64,000 bases of DNA, taken from contig JAKBAC010000001.1 in assembly GCA_021809365.1 (NCBI GenBank), positions 20,756 through 84,755 on the forward strand, given 5' to 3'. Source of the DNA: Planctomycetota bacterium (lineage in GTDB: Bacteria > Planctomycetota > Phycisphaerae > WQYP01). A program made the translations under genes and the position numbers. The notes beneath the pieces are model-generated. The model ran no database searches. It saw only the letters and a program-made list of their open reading frames with translations, and was not told the DNA's origin. Positions 8,443 through 17,802 of the stretch are shown piece by piece (position 1 is the stretch's first letter; each line of letters starts with the position of its first letter).

Positions 8443-10272
8443 ATGAGACCAGAAAATGTATATCGGATTGATCCTCACCGCCTCGGCTCTATGCGCCGCC
8501 ATTGCGCCCATAAGAACCTGATCGGTGCCGCCGTTACCTGGCGCGGTGCGCTGATGCTCGCCGCGCTGGCCGCACTGTCCATCGGAGCCGGATCGCATAG
8601 CGCCATTGCGCAGGTCCAGGTGCAGAACGGCAATGCGCTGGACGCGAACAATCAGGTGGGTTCCGGCGGCAGCAATAATCCGATTCCCGGTTATGTTCCG
8701 CTGAATCCTAATGCGGTGGGTTACGCCAACTCGGCCACCGGCGCGTATAACTCGGTTCCGCGCGTTAACTACCAGGTAGTTCCGGTACCCCTGCCGGGCG
8801 GCGGTACCAGTTACGCCCGCATACCTCAACTCGGCCAATCCTCGTTCAATACATCGGTGCCGCCTTCCGCGATGGGGCTTTATAACGTCAACGCCATAAG
8901 TTCTGGAGTGCCAAGTACGGTTATGAATTCCGCGCTGGGGGCGAATGGTCAGGGCTATCTGGTTCAATCCCAGTCGAACTTTGCCACCAATCCCTATTCA
9001 CCCACCGCTGTGAATGGCCAGGCTTATCTGCCCCCGCCATATTCGCCGTCCAATACCATGCAAAATCCTGCCGGATTTTTGCCGGGAACAGGCCTTTCCG
9101 CCAACACCAATCCCGGTGAAAACGGCATTCCCGCAAACGCGACCGGCGGTGTGGTCGGGCAAATCAATCCGCTATTCGGACTGCGGCAAGTGCGGGTTCA
9201 GCAAGCCGTAACCGGCCAACTTCCCAACCCCTTTGGTATTACACCGGAGCGCAAGTCCGCCAAAGAAAATGATCAGTACAATTCATCTCGCAATGGGTCG
9301 TCGACCAACACCCAAAACGCACTGAATATCGGCACCAGCCGGATCACGAATTCCCAGGCGATCAATGGCAACGCCAAAATCATCAAACCCACCCCACCCA
9401 ACGGCAAGGCCGTGAATGGATCCATCGGAGGCCAAACGGCACCGGGACACATTGGCGGCGGCGGTTTGTATCAACAGTTATTGGCGGAGCTGGCGGGCGG
9501 CAAACCATCCAAAATCACCGCCCCCGGCCTGCCGGGGCAATCCGCCATCACGCAGACCAATTTATCTCCAAATCCCCACAAGCAAACCCTGGTCATTGAT
9601 CCGATTACCGGCTTGCCCATTGCGCCGCTTACCGCGCAACGGCTGGTGGGCATTTCCAACAGCAATGGCCGCGGTTCGTCCTCAAATTCCTCGACCAATG
9701 GCAACATGTCCAATTCCACCGACATGCAGCTCCACGCCGGCTGGAATATCAGTGCGTTGAATTCTCTGGCCGGCGGTACGCCCGGCAACTTCGGCCAGCT
9801 CATGCGGCAGGCCGAAGCGGATCAGAAAATCGGACGCTATGTCTCAGCCATTGAAAATTATCAAAGCGCTGTGCAGTTACAGCCGGGGAATCCGCTACCC
9901 CTGATCGGACAAGCCAACGCGGAACTTTCAGCCGGACTGTATCAGAGCGCCGCGTATAATCTCAAATTCGTATTCACGCGCCATCCGGAATTAACCGCGT
10001 TGCGGTACAACTTGTACGCCTTGCTGCCCAAATCAAGCCTTAACGCAGCGCATCAGCAGCTTCATACAATGTTCGGACAGAAAAATAATGTTGCCGCTTT
10101 TCTGCTGGCTTATCTCGATTTTCAGACGGGCCGCACTGTGGAACTCCAATCAACCTTAAATCAATGGGCGGCCTGGAAGAACAGCGGCTCATGGCCGGTG
10201 ATTCTCAAGAAAGCGTGGATCAAGGCGGATGAACATCAAGCCGCCGGCGCAGCGGGATCGGGGAAACCGTGA
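8443..10272 (+). CDS. secreted Asn/Gly/Ser-rich protein with C-terminal TPR-like repeats
   Basis: The 609-residue product starts with a long basic lead and a hydrophobic core (GALMLAALAALSIGAG) ending near AIAQ, which looks like a signal peptide, so the protein is probably exported. Residues about 60-430 are of low complexity, rich in Asn, Gly, Ser, Pro and Gln with many NP and NG steps and very little helix. Residues about 450-570 form helical pairs (LMRQAEADQKIGRYVSAIEN, LIGQANAELSAGLYQSAAYN) typical of tetratricopeptide repeats. AAAGGGG is eight bases before the ATG at 8443; a TTG at 8425 is an alternative start. The stop overlaps the GTG of the phosphatase gene by four bases, so the two are translationally coupled. 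Function unknown; a scaffold or envelope role is only a guess. Confidence 0.75.
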   Translation: MRPENVYRIDPHRLGSMRRHCAHKNLIGAAVTWRGALMLAALAALSIGAGSHSAIAQVQVQNGNALDANNQVGSGGSNNPIPGYVPLNPNAVGYANSATGAYNSVPRVNYQVVPVPLPGGGTSYARIPQLGQSSFNTSVPPSAMGLYNVNAISSGVPSTVMNSALGANGQGYLVQSQSNFATNPYSPTAVNGQAYLPPPYSPSNTMQNPAGFLPGTGLSANTNPGENGIPANATGGVVGQINPLFGLRQVRVQQAVTGQLPNPFGITPERKSAKENDQYNSSRNGSSTNTQNALNIGTSRITNSQAINGNAKIIKPTPPNGKAVNGSIGGQTAPGHIGGGGLYQQLLAELAGGKPSKITAPGLPGQSAITQTNLSPNPHKQTLVIDPITGLPIAPLTAQRLVGISNSNGRGSSSNSSTNGNMSNSTDMQLHAGWNISALNSLAGGTPGNFGQLMRQAEADQKIGRYVSAIENYQSAVQLQPGNPLPLIGQANAELSAGLYQSAAYNLKFVFTRHPELTALRYNLYALLPKSSLNAAHQQLHTMFGQKNNVAAFLLAYLDFQTGRTVELQSTLNQWAAWKNSGSWPVILKKAWIKADEHQAAGAAGSGKP

Positions 10273-12050
10273 CGCAATTTGAAACCTCGCAATCACACAA
10301 TAACGCCGATGGCGATGCTGTGGCCGGAAATGTGAAAACAGCCGTGGAGTCCGGCACGCGCCTCACGGATTATATTGATGCGGCTACGCTGCAGGATATT
10401 CAGGACTCACTGGCGTCGGTCGCCCGGGTGAAGGCGACCATTCTCGATGCGCAGGGTGCGCCACTGACGCACACCACCGTGAGCAAGCGCTTTCAGGCCC
10501 GCTCGGCCGCGATCGCGGCATCGCACAGCGCCCGCGGCGATGCCGGGCTGGATCAACCGTTTTCCGCCCCGATAGTTGTCCGCGGAGAGCGCCTGGGCAG
10601 TATCGTCATTGAACCGGTGAAGGCCGCGCCGATTCGCTCCGCCACCATCAACGATCTGGCTGAAAAACTTCAGCTTTCATCCCCGCAGGTTCGAACCATT
10701 ATTGAAGCGGTGAACCAGGATTCCGTGGCGCAGCGGACGGCCAGCGTACAGTTTCTCTACCTTCTGGCCAACGCCATCGCCCGCATGTGCGAGCAGGAAA
10801 TGCAGCTGCGCCGGCGCATTGTTGAATTATCCACCCTGTTCAATATCTCCAACATGCTCACGGAAGCCCGTGGATTGCAGCAGACACTGGATCGTGTCAC
10901 GTTCAGTGTGACACAGGCCTTGAACGTCAAGGCCTGCTCCCTGCGGCTGCTGGATGACCAGCGCGATGAGCTGGTGATAAAAAGCGTCTATAACCTCTCG
11001 GAAGGGTATCTGCGGAAAGGTCCGATTATGCTCCGCCAGAGCGGCATTGATCGTGAAGCGCTGGAGGGCGGAGTGGTGTACGTGGCCGATATCGCGACGG
11101 ATCCGAGAATCGTTTATCGCGATGATGGCCGCCAGGAGGGGATTGTTTCGGTACTATGCACCGCCCTGATTTACAAAGATCAGCCCATCGGCGTGCTGCG
11201 GGTCTACTCCGCCGAGCGCAAGGAGTTTTCTGATTTTGAAGTCAAGCTTTTACAGTCCATTTCCGGCCAGGCCGCCGCCGCCATTGAAAATGCGCGGCTG
11301 CAGCAGGAAACGGTGGAAAAGGAGCGACTGCAGCGACAGGTGCAGATTGCCGCGGAAGTGCAACGGCGCATGATTCCCGCCGGCGCGCCGCATGTACCGG
11401 GATTCGACATTGCCGCGCTCTACGCTCCGTGCTTTGAACTCGGCGGCGATTTTTACGACTTTATACAATTCGGCGAATCAACGCTTGGCATAGCCGTGGC
11501 TGATGTCGTCGGAAAGGGGCTTCCCGCTTCGCTGTTAATGGCATCCGTGCGGGCCGCGATTCGCGCTTATGCCAGCGACATATACGATCTTGATGAAATT
11601 ATCGCGCGCGTCAATCGCGCCATGGTCGCCGATACGCGCACCAATGAGTTCATCACGCTCTGGTATGGCACGTTGAACTACGCCCGCAAACAATTGACGT
11701 ATTGCGCCGCGGGGCACGATCCGGCGCTGATGGTACGCGATGGACATATTCAGGAACTGGGTGCCGGCGGAATGGTGCTGGGCGTCAATGCCGCGGAAGT
11801 ATACAGCAAGGAAGTCATTGAACTGCGTCCGGGAGATTTGATTTTCATTTATACCGACGGACTAAGCGATGCGGTCACATTCAGCGGCGAAAAATTCGGG
11901 AAAGCTCGCGTGCGGGAAACGCTGCTGCGCTATCGGGATTTGTCCGCCGAGCAGATTTGTCAAAACATGATCTGGGAAACCCGACGTTTTGTGGGCCTCA
12001 ATCGCCGCACCGATGATACCACCCTCGTGGCTGTCCGCGTTACACAATGA
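10269..12050 (+). CDS. GAF-domain serine phosphatase of the RsbU/SpoIIE (PP2C) family
   Basis: The 593-residue protein is a cytoplasmic signalling phosphatase. Residues about 35-120 resemble a small ligand-sensing domain (PocR-like; DAATLQDIQDSLASVARVKA onward). Residues about 190-340 form a GAF domain (LSTLFNISNMLTEARGLQQT to ISGQAAAAIENARL), followed by a short coiled linker and a PP2C-SIG catalytic domain. Metal-binding Asp residues lie in ELGGDFYDF, VADVVGKGLPASLLM, IYTDGLSDA and TDDTTLVAV. Proteins of this type dephosphorylate anti-sigma-factor antagonists and so start stress or developmental responses; no partner RsbV/RsbW pair is in the window. The GTG start at 10269 overlaps the preceding stop. 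Confidence 0.88.
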   Translation: MTQFETSQSHNNADGDAVAGNVKTAVESGTRLTDYIDAATLQDIQDSLASVARVKATILDAQGAPLTHTTVSKRFQARSAAIAASHSARGDAGLDQPFSAPIVVRGERLGSIVIEPVKAAPIRSATINDLAEKLQLSSPQVRTIIEAVNQDSVAQRTASVQFLYLLANAIARMCEQEMQLRRRIVELSTLFNISNMLTEARGLQQTLDRVTFSVTQALNVKACSLRLLDDQRDELVIKSVYNLSEGYLRKGPIMLRQSGIDREALEGGVVYVADIATDPRIVYRDDGRQEGIVSVLCTALIYKDQPIGVLRVYSAERKEFSDFEVKLLQSISGQAAAAIENARLQQETVEKERLQRQVQIAAEVQRRMIPAGAPHVPGFDIAALYAPCFELGGDFYDFIQFGESTLGIAVADVVGKGLPASLLMASVRAAIRAYASDIYDLDEIIARVNRAMVADTRTNEFITLWYGTLNYARKQLTYCAAGHDPALMVRDGHIQELGAGGMVLGVNAAEVYSKEVIELRPGDLIFIYTDGLSDAVTFSGEKFGKARVRETLLRYRDLSAEQICQNMIWETRRFVGLNRRTDDTTLVAVRVTQ

Positions 12051-12063
12051 GTCATTTACGGTC

Positions 12064-12684
12064 ATGGCGAAGATACTGATTTTTGGCGGCTCGTATGATC
12101 CGGTGCATGTCGGGCACCTGCAAACGGCCCGTTACGCGCTGGAGAAACTCCCGGCCGACCGCGTATTATTCATACCCACATACGAATCCCCGCATAAGCT
12201 CTCCGCCAACCAAGCCTCCGCCGCGGCCACGCCGCGTCAGCGGTTGGCGATGCTGCAACTCGCAATTGCCGACGATCCCAGTATGGAGGTTTCCGATATT
12301 GAATTACGGCGACCACCGCCAAGCTACACCATTGACACATTGCGCGTACTGCAAAATCAGCGGCCCCACGACCGCTTTACATTGCTGATTGGTTCAGATC
12401 AACTCCCCGGTTTGCATACTTGGCGGGACATTGCAACCATTATCGAGACCACACCCATCGCGGTTCTGCCGCGCCCGGGATACCCCGCGCCGGCGAAATC
12501 TCCGGGCAATATATCGGAGCATTTGTGGAATCGGGTTTGCGCCGGAATCTTGGATATTCCAATGTTCAACGTGTCGGCAACGGATATTCGCGCGCGCTTG
12601 GCGCAGGGGCTAAGCACGGTGACCCTGCTTCCGCCGGCGGTCATGGAATATATTCAACAGCATCGCCTGTACGGTGTGTCTTAA
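12064..12684 (+). CDS. nadD: nicotinate-nucleotide adenylyltransferase
   Basis: NadD transfers AMP from ATP to nicotinate mononucleotide, forming deamido-NAD in NAD synthesis. The 206-residue product begins with the nucleotidyltransferase signature GGSYDPVHVGHL (a GxFDPxHxGH variant) at residues 8-19, has SYTIDTLRVL and the LIGSDQLPGLHTWRD block, and ends with NVSATDIRARLAQG, the equivalent of the SSTxIR motif. The ATG at 12064 follows the phosphatase stop by 13 bases. It converges with thiG, separated by 24 bases that contain the small palindrome TGGCCAATGGCCA. Confidence 0.93.
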   Translation: MAKILIFGGSYDPVHVGHLQTARYALEKLPADRVLFIPTYESPHKLSANQASAAATPRQRLAMLQLAIADDPSMEVSDIELRRPPPSYTIDTLRVLQNQRPHDRFTLLIGSDQLPGLHTWRDIATIIETTPIAVLPRPGYPAPAKSPGNISEHLWNRVCAGILDIPMFNVSATDIRARLAQGLSTVTLLPPAVMEYIQQHRLYGVS

Positions 12685-12708
12685 GGTCATGGCCAATGGC
12701 CACGCGGA

Positions 12709-13524
12709 TCAGGCGTTGATACGCCCTTCCCAAGGACTGCTGGCGGTCGCATACAGTTTGCGCGGAATTCTCCCCGCTTCAAAAGCCAGACGCCCGGATT
12801 CGGTTGCCAGCAACATGGCACGGGCCATTTTCAGCGGCTCTCTCGCCCCGGCAATGGCGGTATTCAACAGCACCCCATCCACGCCCAATTCCATGGCCGC
12901 GGCCACATCACTGGCCGTACCGACACCGGCATCCACGATCACCGGATACTCCGGATCATTTTCCTTGAGTTGCTCAAGGATAATGCGGATGGCGTTGGGA
13001 TTCAGCACGCCCTGCCCCGAGCCGATGGGCGAGCCGGCCGGCATCACCGCCGTTGCACCGGCTTCTTTAATCCGCTTGCAGAGCATCACATCATCGGAAC
13101 AATAGACCAACACATGAAAGCCTTCCTTTACCAGAATTTTCAGGGCCTCAAGTGTGCCGATGGGTTCGGGCAGCAGCGTTTTGGTATCGCCCAGACACTC
13201 CAGCTTCACCCAGTCCGCACCGCGATAGCCCGAGCCGGTAAGCATTTCCCTGCCCAATCGGGCAACGCGCACCACATCCTCGGCCGTAAAGCAGCCCGCG
13301 GTGTTGGGCAGGATGATATATTTCCCCGGATCAATAAAGTCCAGAATATTGCGTCCGGAATTTTTATCCACCAGTCGCTCACGGCGCACCGCCAGAGTGA
13401 CAACCTGAGCACCGCCGGCACGATGACATTCCTGCATGAGTTCCAGCGACGCATATTTTCCCGTGCCGACAATAAGCCTTGACTGCAATTCGTACGGCCC
13501 AATCTTAAAGTTCATGGATCCCAT
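12709..13524 (-). CDS. thiG: thiazole synthase
   Basis: ThiG forms the thiazole ring of thiamine from deoxyxylulose 5-phosphate, dehydroglycine and sulphur carried by ThiS. The 271-residue TIM barrel shows the family blocks [51 protein letters not shown] (with the Schiff-base Lys), [33 protein letters not shown] and [16 protein letters not shown] is about six bases before the ATG at 13524. It follows thiS by 13 bases on the same strand, the standard carrier-synthase pair. Between lepA and thiS there are only about 40 bases, too few for a thiamine riboswitch. Confidence 0.96.
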   Translation of the reverse strand: MGSMNFKIGPYELQSRLIVGTGKYASLELMQECHRAGGAQVVTLAVRRERLVDKNSGRNILDFIDPGKYIILPNTAGCFTAEDVVRVARLGREMLTGSGYRGADWVKLECLGDTKTLLPEPIGTLEALKILVKEGFHVLVYCSDDVMLCKRIKEAGATAVMPAGSPIGSGQGVLNPNAIRIILEQLKENDPEYPVIVDAGVGTASDVAAAMELGVDGVLLNTAIAGAREPLKMARAMLLATESGRLAFEAGRIPRKLYATASSPWEGRINA

Positions 13525-13537
13525 AATTTATCCTGAG

Positions 13538-13738
13538 TTATCCCCCACCAACAAATGTTACAATTTCCACTTTGTCGCCCGGCTTCAGGCCGGTAGTCGC
13601 ATACGCCGGCTTGGGCACAATATCACGATTCAGCTCCACGGCCACCCGCACCGGCTGAAGATTGTACGCAACCAGCAACTCCTGAATCGTTGCCCCTTCC
13701 GGCAACACGCGCTTTGCACCGTTTACACACACGTCCAT
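13538..13738 (-). CDS. thiS: sulphur carrier protein ThiS
   Basis: This is a 66-residue ubiquitin-like carrier with the expected C-terminal Gly-Gly (VEIVTFVGGG) that is adenylated and then thiocarboxylated. The middle segment VAVELNRDIVPKPAYATTGL and KPGDKVEIV match the family. It lies directly upstream of thiG in the same operon and gives up sulphur for the thiazole ring. The adenylating ThiF enzyme is not in the window. Confidence 0.93.
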   Translation of the reverse strand: MDVCVNGAKRVLPEGATIQELLVAYNLQPVRVAVELNRDIVPKPAYATTGLKPGDKVEIVTFVGGG

Positions 13739-13777
13739 AATAATAGTTTAACCAATTCAGCCGTCCGCCACTACCGA

Positions 13778-15565
13778 TTAATCGCCCGGCTCCAGTACCG
13801 CCATAAACGCTTCCTGCGGGATTTCCACCTGCCCCACCTGCTTCATGCGTTTTTTTCCGGCCTTTTGTTTTTCCAGCAATTTGCGCTTGCGGCTGACATC
13901 ACCGCCATAGCATTTCGCCGTGACATTTTTTCGCATGGCACTGATGGTTTCACGCGCAATGACGCGCGACCCCACCGCCGCCTGCAGGGGCACTTCAAAT
14001 AAATGCTTTCCGATTTCCTGCTTGAGCTTGCGTATAATGGCCCGCCCGCGTGACTCGGCCTTGGAGCGATGCACGATCAGGCTCAAAGCATCCACGGCCG
14101 CGGCGTTGACCAGAATGTCCATCTTGACCAGTTCATCCGCCCGGAAGCCGATCAGTTCATAATCCAGCGTGCCATAGCCGCGTGTCGCGGTCTTCAAGCG
14201 GTCAAAAAAATCAAAAATCACTTCCGCCAGAGGCATTTCATATTCAATAATGACCCGGTTGGGACCCAGATATTCCGTCTTTTTATAAATGCCCCGGCGA
14301 TCCTGGCATAATTTCGAAATGTCACCGATGTTTTCCGCCGGCACAATAATACTGGCGCGAATCATCGGTTCACGAATTTCGCGCACCTTGCTTAAATCCG
14401 GCAACATGGAGGCACTGTCGATCATTTTGACGGTGCCGTCATTGAGCACAATTTCATAGGAGACGGTCGGCGCGGTCTGCACCACCTGCACATGCTGCTC
14501 GCGCTCCAGGCGTTCCTGCACAATTTCCATGTGCAGCAGCCCCAGAAAACCGCAACGGAATCCAAAGCCCAGGGCGTCCGATGTTTCCGGTTCAAAGGTA
14601 AATGATGAGTCATTGAGACGCAGTTTTTCCAGCGCCTCACGGAGTTGCGTGTATTCCGTATCCGGGCCGGGATAAAAATCGCAATACACCATCTGTTTGG
14701 GCGGCCGGTATCCGGGAAGCGCTTCGGGTGCCGGTGAATTCGCGTCCGTTACGGTATCGCCGATGGTCACATCACTGAGCGTCTTGATGTTCGCCACAAG
14801 AAAGCCGACTTCCCCGGCCTCCAATGAATCAACATGCACCGGGCGCGGAGCGAACTTACCCAGATCGGTAATCTGATAAATCCGCTGCTCCCCCATTAAG
14901 CGTATTTTCTGTCCGATGACAATCTTGCCGTTCATCACGCGGACGTAGACGATTACACCACGATAATCATCGTATTTGCTGTCGAAGATAAGCGCCTGCA
15001 GGGGCTGGTCAACGTGGCCCCTCGGCGGCGGCAATCGCAGACAGATGGCCCGCAGCAGTTCTTCAACGCCCAGGCCGCTCTTGGCGCTGATATGCACCGC
15101 GGAGAGTGCGTCAATGCCCAGAACCTGCTCCATTTCCTCCGCGACCTCTTCGGGCCGGGCGCTGGGCAGATCAATTTTATTGATGACCGGCACGATTTCC
15201 AGCCCCGCCTCAATGGCGGCATAGGCATTGGCCACGGTTTGCGCCTGCACCCCCTGCGTGGCATCCACCAGCAGCAGCGCTCCTTCGCACGCCTGCAGGG
15301 CCTTGGCGACTTCATAATGGAAATCCACATGCCCCGGCGTATCAATGAGATTAAACATATAGTGGCGGCCATCAAGCGTGTATGGCACGGTTACCGCACT
15401 GGCCTTAATGGTAATGCCGCGTTCGCGCTCCAGGTCCAGATCATCAAGAAACTGCGCCTGCATATCCCGTTCGGTAATGGCACCGGTGCGTTCCAGAATG
15501 CGATCCGCCAATGTTGATTTACCGTGGTCAATATGGGCCACAATTGAAAAATTACGTATATCCAT
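13778..15565 (-). CDS. lepA: elongation factor 4 (ribosome back-translocating GTPase LepA)
   Basis: LepA is a ribosome-bound GTPase that can back-translocate stalled ribosomes and helps in 30S assembly. The 595-residue length is typical. The G motifs are intact: [26 protein letters not shown] and NKIDLP. They are followed by EF-G-like domains and the LepA-specific C-terminus with [16 protein letters not shown] and [26 protein letters not shown]. The gene is 40 bases upstream of thiS and may share its transcript. Confidence 0.97.
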   Translation of the reverse strand: MDIRNFSIVAHIDHGKSTLADRILERTGAITERDMQAQFLDDLDLERERGITIKASAVTVPYTLDGRHYMFNLIDTPGHVDFHYEVAKALQACEGALLLVDATQGVQAQTVANAYAAIEAGLEIVPVINKIDLPSARPEEVAEEMEQVLGIDALSAVHISAKSGLGVEELLRAICLRLPPPRGHVDQPLQALIFDSKYDDYRGVIVYVRVMNGKIVIGQKIRLMGEQRIYQITDLGKFAPRPVHVDSLEAGEVGFLVANIKTLSDVTIGDTVTDANSPAPEALPGYRPPKQMVYCDFYPGPDTEYTQLREALEKLRLNDSSFTFEPETSDALGFGFRCGFLGLLHMEIVQERLEREQHVQVVQTAPTVSYEIVLNDGTVKMIDSASMLPDLSKVREIREPMIRASIIVPAENIGDISKLCQDRRGIYKKTEYLGPNRVIIEYEMPLAEVIFDFFDRLKTATRGYGTLDYELIGFRADELVKMDILVNAAAVDALSLIVHRSKAESRGRAIIRKLKQEIGKHLFEVPLQAAVGSRVIARETISAMRKNVTAKCYGGDVSRKRKLLEKQKAGKKRMKQVGQVEIPQEAFMAVLEPGD

Positions 15566-15653
15566 GCGTTTTGGTGCGCCTCAAAGTGCGGGTTATCAGC
15601 CGCCCGCCAGACTCGTGTATTCCAGTGCCCCGTCAAAGAGCGCCGAGTCTTGA

Positions 15654-16601
15654 TTATAACTTGCTTTGGCAAATCGTGATGGCCGCGGAAAGAAAATGCG
15701 GGTTTTCCAGAATGGTCAGAAAGCCCCGTGGTAACGGCGCACAACCTGACAGTGATGCAATCAACCGGTGGGCCGTCCACACCAAAACCGTCTCATGCCA
15801 ACCGGGACCGGCGATACTGTGCAGGGAAAAATAGGATTGCAAAAATGACTGCGCCTCGGGCGAGCGTATCAGGCCCTCGGCATCCACGCACCAGTTCAAA
15901 AACACATCGACCACATCTTCATGGGGAAATCCAACCTGACAACAACCCCAGTCCACGATGGATACAATCTGATGGTCCGCATCCAACAAAACCGCATCGG
16001 GCGTCAATGACCCGTGCCACAACTGGGTACAATCCACGGAAAGGTACGACAGTTGCTCCATGAACTTTTCAATCGGCACCGCCTGGAGCGCCTGCTGAAC
16101 CACCTCACAACCCGGGGCCGGCTGCGCCAACAGTGCCTTGAGTCTCTCGGTGAGCTGCGCTGTGGAAACCACCGCAAATGGCTGCTCATGGTTTAACAGC
16201 CGGTGCATCCACGCCAGCCGTAAACCCAAATGGCTTAAGTTCTGATTACTCCAGTGTTCCATCGGCAACGCCTGGCCTTGCGGCTGCGTGCTGAGCATCA
16301 GATGAGTCCCCTGCGGACCGTCCGCCACCCAACCAGTCTCAGGTCGGCTGGTGTGGATCGCCTTGGGAACTGAAAAACCCGAGGCCCCCAAACGCGCGGT
16401 CAAGGCCCCCGACGCCTGCAGCGCCGCCACATCAAAGGACGTCGGGAACAACATCAGCAGAAATTCACGCTGACCGGCGGTCAGGAGTTCCAGACATTCC
16501 GCCTGCCGCCCGCGCTTAATCATGCGAAAGCGCAGGACGCGCCCAATATCGTAATGCTGTTCCACCAGCCCATTGAGCATATACGCCGTGCGGTCATCCA
16601 T
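15654..16601 (-). CDS. APH/aminoglycoside phosphotransferase-fold protein with altered catalytic loop
   Basis: The fold is that of the choline/aminoglycoside kinase family: an N-lobe (RQAECLELLTAGQREFLLML), a middle helix pair and a C-lobe. The catalytic loop, normally HGDxxxxN, reads WHGSLTPDAVLL, so the catalytic Asp is replaced by Ser (about residue 198) and the metal-binding Asn by Asp. The second metal motif, SIVDWG, keeps its Asp. The protein may therefore be an inactive pseudokinase, or use an unusual mechanism. I chose the ATG at 16601; a TTG at 16622 is less likely. It lies between lepA and the dehydratase gene on the same strand. Substrate unknown. Confidence 0.7.
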   Translation of the reverse strand: MDDRTAYMLNGLVEQHYDIGRVLRFRMIKRGRQAECLELLTAGQREFLLMLFPTSFDVAALQASGALTARLGASGFSVPKAIHTSRPETGWVADGPQGTHLMLSTQPQGQALPMEHWSNQNLSHLGLRLAWMHRLLNHEQPFAVVSTAQLTERLKALLAQPAPGCEVVQQALQAVPIEKFMEQLSYLSVDCTQLWHGSLTPDAVLLDADHQIVSIVDWGCCQVGFPHEDVVDVFLNWCVDAEGLIRSPEAQSFLQSYFSLHSIAGPGWHETVLVWTAHRLIASLSGCAPLPRGFLTILENPHFLSAAITICQSKL

Positions 16602-16701
16602 GCGATTTTTACCCGTTACCAATCTCCAATATCCCTATGCGTCAATGCCGCGTTCCGGCGTGTTACCGTGTCTGAAATCAGGAGTATGGTGCTCCCAATC
16701 G

Positions 16702-17724
16702 CTACTTATGTTTATGGGCTGCAATTGCGCGCGGCAGATAATGCGCGATGTCAGTCGCCAGAATCCCGGCGGGGCCGAACTCTTTTGCCGCCAGGTCTCC
16801 GGCAAGTCCATGCAGATGGGCACCCAACCGCGCCGCATCAGGACACGATAACCCCTGCCCCACCAATGACGCGATTACTCCCGTGAGAACATCCCCGCTG
16901 CCGGCGGTGGCCATCGCCGGATTTCCGGTTTTGTTAATGCCGATCCGCCCGCCGTCCGCAATAACCGTTTGATGCCCTTTGAGTACCACAATACAGCCGG
17001 TGGCGCGGCTCAAGAGTTCCGCCAGCGCGGTTCGATCCGGCCCCGCCGACACCGTGGCCGCCGCCGCTTCCGACGATTCCGCTGCGCTTGGCTCGTGCGG
17101 TTCCGCTGGAATATCCAAAGCGATACCGTCGGCGGTGGAAGGTGCATCGTCATCATCCGCCAGGCTGCGGCCACCACGGGTTGCGGCCGGTGGTTTTTCA
17201 GCGGCGATGCCCAAGTTTCCGCCACGCTTCGCCACCGCCGCCATCAGACGCATGAATTCTCCCATGTGCGGCGTAAGAATCACATTCGACCAGTCACGAC
17301 GTGTCGGCCACTCACTGGCTTCCAGCATTGCCAGGGTATTGAGCGCATCGGCATCCAGCACCAGGGGGCCGCGATGGCGCTCCAGAAGTTCCAATACAAT
17401 TTTCTTGGTGGTTGGCCCCAAGCCCAGTCCGGGGCCGACGGCCACGGCTTCATGCTGATCGGCAAATTCCAGCAGTGATTTAATATCGCGCGGATTGATG
17501 ACGAAACCGGTCGCCACCGGACAGATTGTCAGCACGTCGTGCAAAATGTCTTTGGCCGTTGCAATTCTGCACAGACCGCTGCCGGTTCGCATGGCACCGA
17601 TTGCCACCATGGCCGGGGCACCGATCATGCACTCGGATCCCGCAATGACCAGAACTTTGCCAAAATCACCCTTGTGGGCCTCCGCCCGCCGCGGCGTGAT
17701 ACGGGGTAAGTCAATTTCATTCAT
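16702..17724 (-). CDS. nnrD: ADP-dependent NAD(P)H-hydrate dehydratase
   Basis: The enzyme repairs hydrated NADH and NADPH using ADP. The ribokinase-like fold shows KGDFGKVLVIAGS, GAPAMVAIGAMRTGSG, VGPGLGLGPTTK, LVLDADALN, LTPHMGEFMRL, VVLKGHQTVIADG and GNPAMATAGSGDVLTGVIA (nucleotide and substrate site). It is the dehydratase domain alone, without the N-terminal epimerase half found in fused YjeF proteins. Between the LTPHMGEF strand and VVLKG there is an insertion of about 65 residues (about 163-230), rich in Ala, Asp, Glu and Pro, unusual for the family and likely a disordered loop. The ATG at 17724 is preferred over a TTG at 17760. Confidence 0.88.
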   Translation of the reverse strand: MNEIDLPRITPRRAEAHKGDFGKVLVIAGSECMIGAPAMVAIGAMRTGSGLCRIATAKDILHDVLTICPVATGFVINPRDIKSLLEFADQHEAVAVGPGLGLGPTTKKIVLELLERHRGPLVLDADALNTLAMLEASEWPTRRDWSNVILTPHMGEFMRLMAAVAKRGGNLGIAAEKPPAATRGGRSLADDDDAPSTADGIALDIPAEPHEPSAAESSEAAAATVSAGPDRTALAELLSRATGCIVVLKGHQTVIADGGRIGINKTGNPAMATAGSGDVLTGVIASLVGQGLSCPDAARLGAHLHGLAGDLAAKEFGPAGILATDIAHYLPRAIAAHKHK

Positions 17725-17802
17725 ACGTGATAGCCTATGCGGATTGTCTTCACTCGGCAAGTGAAATTTCTTCAGACGCGACCGCGAGATCGCGTCGCCG
17801 CA

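Noticed and set aside
13739..13777. Possible thiamine riboswitch before thiS-thiG.
   Set aside because: The gap between lepA and thiS is too short for the aptamer and shows none of its conserved segments.
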